Shown here one piece after another: positions 59,755-64,000 of a DNA stretch of 64,000 nucleotides. Both the position numbers and the translations under genes were made by a program. Position 1 is the first letter of the stretch, and each line of letters opens with the position of its first letter. This DNA comes from Fasciola hepatica (lineage: Eukaryota; Platyhelminthes; Trematoda; Plagiorchiida; Fasciolidae), in the NCBI GenBank assembly GCA_948099385.1, contig CANUEZ040000167.1, positions 5,369,001 through 5,433,000 on the forward strand, in the 5' to 3' direction. The notes below the pieces were generated by a model that searched no databases, was not told the DNA's origin, and saw only the letters and a list, made by a program, of their open reading frames with translations.

Positions 59755-62335
59755 CGATGCATCACGTTGTTAGTGCTGCAAGTAGCGCCCCATCTTTGTG
59801 CAAGCTGGAGTTTCGGAGAACATAAACCCCGTCGGATAACCGCAGACCGTGGTTGACTCTACCTTCCCTTGCATTTTCTGTCCCATGTAAACGGCCTTGG
59901 GATCCTGGCTTCACGGATAAGATGAGTGTTGGCGTGGCACATCTGTAAACATTCCTGGCTGCGATGGCCTCCCTGCCCAGAGTTGACCATCAACGAGACA
60001 TGAACGCCAAAAGTAAGAGATTGGCATAAAAAAGAGAGGAAATTATCCCCACTGTTTTGTCTTTCAGGCACACCAGCCTTGCCACGCGACCCATGTCTCC
60101 GGACTGCATTGTTGCTACAGATTGACTGGTGTGTTTGACCAATTCCCAAAGCGGTTTATTGCATGCGGTCCATGTTTAGGCCGAGGTGTGATAACTGTGG
60201 ACACCCATTAAAAGCAGATCCGCCTTCTCTTTCAGCCAGATATCTGACTTTCATGAAAGTATAAAAAATACTGAAGGTCTAAAAGGTGTGGATCACTCTT
60301 GCAGCGCCACGCACTGGATGCCAGTGGATGAGTATCGTGCCACCTCCCTACCTGAGGCAGTCCCTAGTGCAGCCTACCACAAGCACTGAAAGTAGACCGT
60401 TAGAGTTCGGTCTCCCCGGAAAAAATTCGGACCCATCTCATTCCCACCTCTCATGGTTCTCCAAAACAGTATTCGCTTTCCTGTTGTCTTGCTTTGCAAT
60501 ATGACAACGACGACAGAGATACAACGATAGCCTTGCAACCATCACTGCGTCAGATTTCCTAGCTCACACTCGTGTATAATCTCAGTACGATAAAAGCACC
60601 AAGTAGGAGCATGAATGAACTTAGGTCTACTTTTCTTCTGATGCATGACTACCGAAAACCCAATAGTTTCTTACACTTCAAGGCTCCTCGGGAACTATTC
60701 AGTATATAATAACCCATATACCCGAAGAGGCAGTAACAGTTATGGCGCCATGCTAACAGTGTACAAGTCCCGTTCACTCACAGACTGTTACTTCGAACCT
60801 ATCTTACCGCCTGGCTGCCAAACTGCATTCTGTGTGAGCAAACGGCATTGGGGTTACCATTTATAATTCTTCTACACCGTGAAGCCTTAGGTTTTTATTG
60901 GTATCCAAGCCCTGCCTCGCTAACATGCAAACCATAAACCCTTTGGAACGCATACACAGTGGCCCAACCGGTGTACGCAACTTCGCTAGCCTGTAGCAGT
61001 ATAGCGCAATCCACTGCGAGCCTACTTTACTAAGAGTGTGGAGTAGTTGCCACTGGCTGCTTCAACGGAACTTCATCTATGCCCCATTCACATAAACCTA
61101 ACCGGTTCACTGTTATCGTCATCATATATTGCCACAACCTACGGACTGTTATCCCCATTCATTTCAGGTCCATTGTCTCCCACTATCGCAGTCGCCAAAC
61201 CGGATAGCCAAGGGTGCCCCTTTGACTAGTACCGACAGAGACCTAAGTGGAAACTATCATAGCAACTGGGACCGAAATCAAGCCACCCGACAGGAAGTAT
61301 TCCTAACTGCATACCAGATCGTTCAGCTTCTTCTAAAGCAAAGCCTATCGCGCCATTGCAGCCAAAGCAATTAACAGTTCATGAGCATCGTGCTTATATA
61401 CCGGCCAGTACCTGTCATCAGCTTATTCCGTCGTGTTTCGCCACACTCGGCTAATCAACCGACGCATCCTTCACCCATCAGACGAACCATACATATAGGA
61501 TGTTGTACATTACCAGAAATGAGGCTAAATAACAGTGAAGCCAAAAGCGTCAATATATATATATATATCAGTGATCAGCGTAATAACGCTCAAGTCCATG
61601 TGGAGATTTTCCACTTTAGAATCCGTTGCCGCAATTCATATTCCCATCCAACCGCAGCCGGCTGGAAATTGACTCTCCACTTCTCCAGGACCCTCCAGTT
61701 GCGCTTTCTGATTTCTGAGTGGTACATGTAACTGATCCTGAAATTTTACTCGCCTTTTTATGGACTGCTGTTCTTCCCACATCCACCAGTGTCCTCAAGT
61801 GCATTTTCATAAAATTGGCCTCATGTCTCCCTGTTTCAAAACTCAGCCCGTTTATTGAACCCCGGTAAATCCGTCATTCAGGGCTAGCATCATCTTCATG
61901 GATTTCTGTTCCCTTTGCATACATCGATTTTCCTGAATATACTTCCGTACAACTTTCCTTCGTTTTCTTCTTGTTCAGAACTTACTCTGTTCATAGAACC
62001 GCAGTAAGCCTCCTTTTTCCTGGCTTGCATTATCCTCGCTTTTAATGCACCCTTAGCACCGTGTTAACCATCCTCTCGGTATTTCCAAGCTGTACCACCT
62101 CCCGGCTTGAACTCGAAACTGGTTCAAAGTTGCCGCACGGGCCAATATTAAAGTGATCCACTCAAACTGTTGCTGGCTACTTTTTTCTATCGCCGATACT
62201 TCCGACTGTTGTTCTTGAAATTTGTGAATATTCCATCCTATCGAGTTACGTGTTGCGCCATGATCATGGGCTTCAGCGTACGTCTCAGCCATGGCCCAGA
62301 AATATACCGGTACTATTAATAATAACATTACTACT
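59755..62335 (+). repeat. Family B unclassified repeat, copy 3 (longest)
   Basis: The only copy that covers both halves: 59,755-61,570 matches copy 1 reversed, and 60,555-62,335 matches copy 2. This gives a consensus length near 2.6 kb. A short TA array lies at 61,552-61,568. The right end reads CCCAGAAATATACCGGTACT followed by ATTAATAATAACATTA, a simple A/T tail like that of a non-LTR retroposon. A frame at 61,129-61,374 (FQVHCLPLSQSPNRI, TDRDLSG) parallels copy 1 (FQVRSLPLSQPPNWI, TDRNLSG). No known domain. Confidence 0.8.
61552..61568. repeat. Short TA microsatellite in family B
   Basis: About eight TA units at the same element position as the array at 28,241. Confidence 0.9.
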
Positions 62336-62399
62336 GACTGCCTCTATGGTGAACAGCCCTTGGTCATGGGCGACAGTTGGGTTTTTGTAGCCCCTGACA

Positions 62400-64000
62400 A
62401 CAAATACTTTTTCCGGCGTTCAAGGGTTAGTCCCACCCAAATGCCCCATCCATGACGGTTCTCGTATCCCCGCCCAATTCTACCCTACCTTCAGATCCAG
62501 CAATCTTCACGTCATCCGCAAGAACAATACCTGGCCACTGAAGGGAGGAAACCATGTCAGCAGTACGCAGCAAGATCAGCACCAGGTCTAAGAAGGATTC
62601 CTGTTTTACACCAGTAGTGACATTCGCCAAAGCTAGAGCACCCAACCGGTACTCTGACGTAAAACTTTCTGTAAGAGAGGAAGTCCGGCAGCCACCTATA
62701 TACTGGCCCGCCTATACCAAACGTCTCCGTCTTTCACGGCAGAAGAGGATTATTAAAGGAGACGACCGCCTTGCCAAAGTCGAGGTAGCATACCTCAAAT
62801 TGCTTTCCTTCATCTAAGGAGCACAAGACTGGTCAGATGAGATATATTTTTAAGTAACCCATGTCGGGCCTGACTGAGCGTGGAGTGCTCCGGTAAGTGC
62901 TGACAGATGTGGGCACAGGTGATCTTCTCAAGGACTTTACGAGGGATGCTAGTTAGGCTTATCGGCCTGTAATTATGCATAGCTGACTTAGGTCCACTCT
63001 TGTGTCGCCAGGACGGCCGCGACTTTCCGGTCCTGAGGCAGCTTACCATAATCCAACGTGGATCTGTACAGCTTACATACTGATGGAGCTCCGGTATCCA
63101 CCAACGACCTGTTGATTGCTGGGTGGATGTCATCTGAACCCGCTGACTAGTGGCTTTTTGACTTCTGTGGGTACTTAAGCATGATTTACTCTGAGGGATT
63201 TGGCTGTTTTAACTGCGGATGAGGATGCACCACAGCCAGACCCACTAACACCCCACTACCTATCCTACCTGCACTACCAAAGTATTCCCTCGAAGCGTCT
63301 GCTTTGCCCTGGTCATCAGTGACAATGCAGTGGTCCCCAGTGGGTGGTGGACCTATGGCGTCTTCTATTGAGCATTTTGGCTATACTTACTTATAGAACT
63401 TTTCCGCGGCTGCCCTACACACTGGGCCAATCTGAACTCAAACTCTCGCTTAGCGGTTCGCAGAGGGCTCACAGCCTCGTTTCTAAGCTTTGTATGACGG
63501 TTCCAGGCTAGCCGACTGCCGAAATCTTTGTACTGGTTCCAGCCGCGGTTTGTGCTATTGATGGCCTTGGCAACTGCAGTCTTCCACCATATAGGCTTGC
63601 CTTTCCCACTCCCTCTTTTCTGAGATGCGAACTCTTCTTGTAGGGCAATCGGGGATCTCTTTAAGACCTGCCAGCACTTCTCGACAGTCGCTCCTTCTGC
63701 GGTGTCTTAAGTCAGCCCCGTCGCCTTATATCGAGGCTTCTCCATGTCCATACTACTGAAATTCCTAATCAGTCTCGACAGTACCCTAGGTTGTCACATG
63801 CACAAGGCGATTTTGACACGCACGCTGTCACTCCTTCCCAGCGATGCACAGTAAGGCAGCCCAAACACATCGTTGGGGAGACATTTTGTTACCAAGTCCA
63901 GCGAGGATGAATCGCGTACAGCCCTAAATCTGGTATTTTCCCGAATATGCTGGTGCAAAGCCTTTGCGTGCGGACATCCTAAGTAGGTTTCCTCCTCCAA
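62400..64000 (-). mobile_element. CR1-like LINE, continues beyond the window
   Basis: Minus strand, 5' part beyond 64,000. Endonuclease end at 64,000-63,794: SSSLDLVTKCLPNDVFGLPY and LGRSDSVRVKI (normally SLDLV.TN ... LG.SDH). Linker: TAKREFEFRLAQCVGQPRK near 63,440 and IEDAIGPPPTGDHCIVTDDQ near 63,360-63,300. RT: NYRPISLTSIPRKVLEKITC (about 62,975-62,920) and then a QHGF-like block QARHGLLKN. After stops, 62,645-62,427 carries TTGVKQESFLDLVLILL (normally SGVPQGSVLGPLLFLL) and the catalytic box LADDVKI. Several frameshifts and stops. Confidence 0.85.

Overview
The window is 64 kb of eukaryotic, non-coding, repeat-packed DNA. I find no convincing host gene, rRNA or CRISPR array, and the only tRNA-like sequence is the head of a SINE. 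Almost every reading frame with recognisable content belongs to a retrotransposon: CR1/Jockey-group non-LTR elements (LINEs) with apurinic-type endonuclease and reverse transcriptase (RT) domains, one RTE-like LINE, one almost complete BEL/Pao LTR retrotransposon, and a second BEL/Pao gag remnant. TA microsatellites, moderate GC and this mix of element types suggest an invertebrate. A repeat-rich flatworm such as a tapeworm is my best guess, but it is an inference from element composition and not shown by any gene.

Layout. 1-9,230: a dispersed AT-microsatellite repeat (here called family A) forms a 1.4-kb, nearly perfect inverted repeat (375-1,800 and 7,795-9,220) around about 6 kb that holds a decayed minus-strand CR1-like LINE (3,590-5,620) and unrecognised DNA. 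9,775-14,760: plus-strand remnants of two CR1-like LINEs and one RTE-like LINE. 15,843-24,740: a minus-strand BEL/Pao element with 426-bp LTRs and a 5-bp target duplication, split by a nested insertion of about 2.4 kb. 25,330-30,105: a LINE fragment, another family A copy and a copy of an unclassified repeat (family B). 30,313-33,145: the best-preserved LINE, minus strand. 33,240-36,970: BEL/Pao gag remnant, then a decayed minus LINE. 37,715-40,545: a decayed plus LINE. 42,120-47,660: second family B copy, minus LINE, plus LINE. 47,660-51,900: low-information DNA, RT scraps and a head-to-head tRNA-derived SINE pair forming a palindrome. 52,300-59,300: two minus CR1 LINEs and one plus LINE. 59,755-62,335: third family B copy. 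62,400 to the end: a minus CR1 LINE running off the window.

The elements form two main LINE groups. Type 1 has the endonuclease segment built around G(N/Q/R)W(V/A/I)QHV ... LD: 25.3, 30.3, 37.7, 56.5 kb, and probably 44 and 35 kb. Type 2 is CR1-like with a long linker and an SGVPQGS RT core: 4, 10, 12.3, 46, 51.6, 53, 56 and 63 kb. None is fully open, so the window reads as a retrotransposon graveyard with a few recent events: the inverted duplication, the BEL element with similar LTRs, and the LINE at 30-33 kb. I see no operon-like or novel defence-type system. The most interesting items are the recent inverted duplication, the SINE palindrome, the unclassified family B with a short frame shared by two copies, and the mismatch between young LTRs and broken coding in the BEL element.
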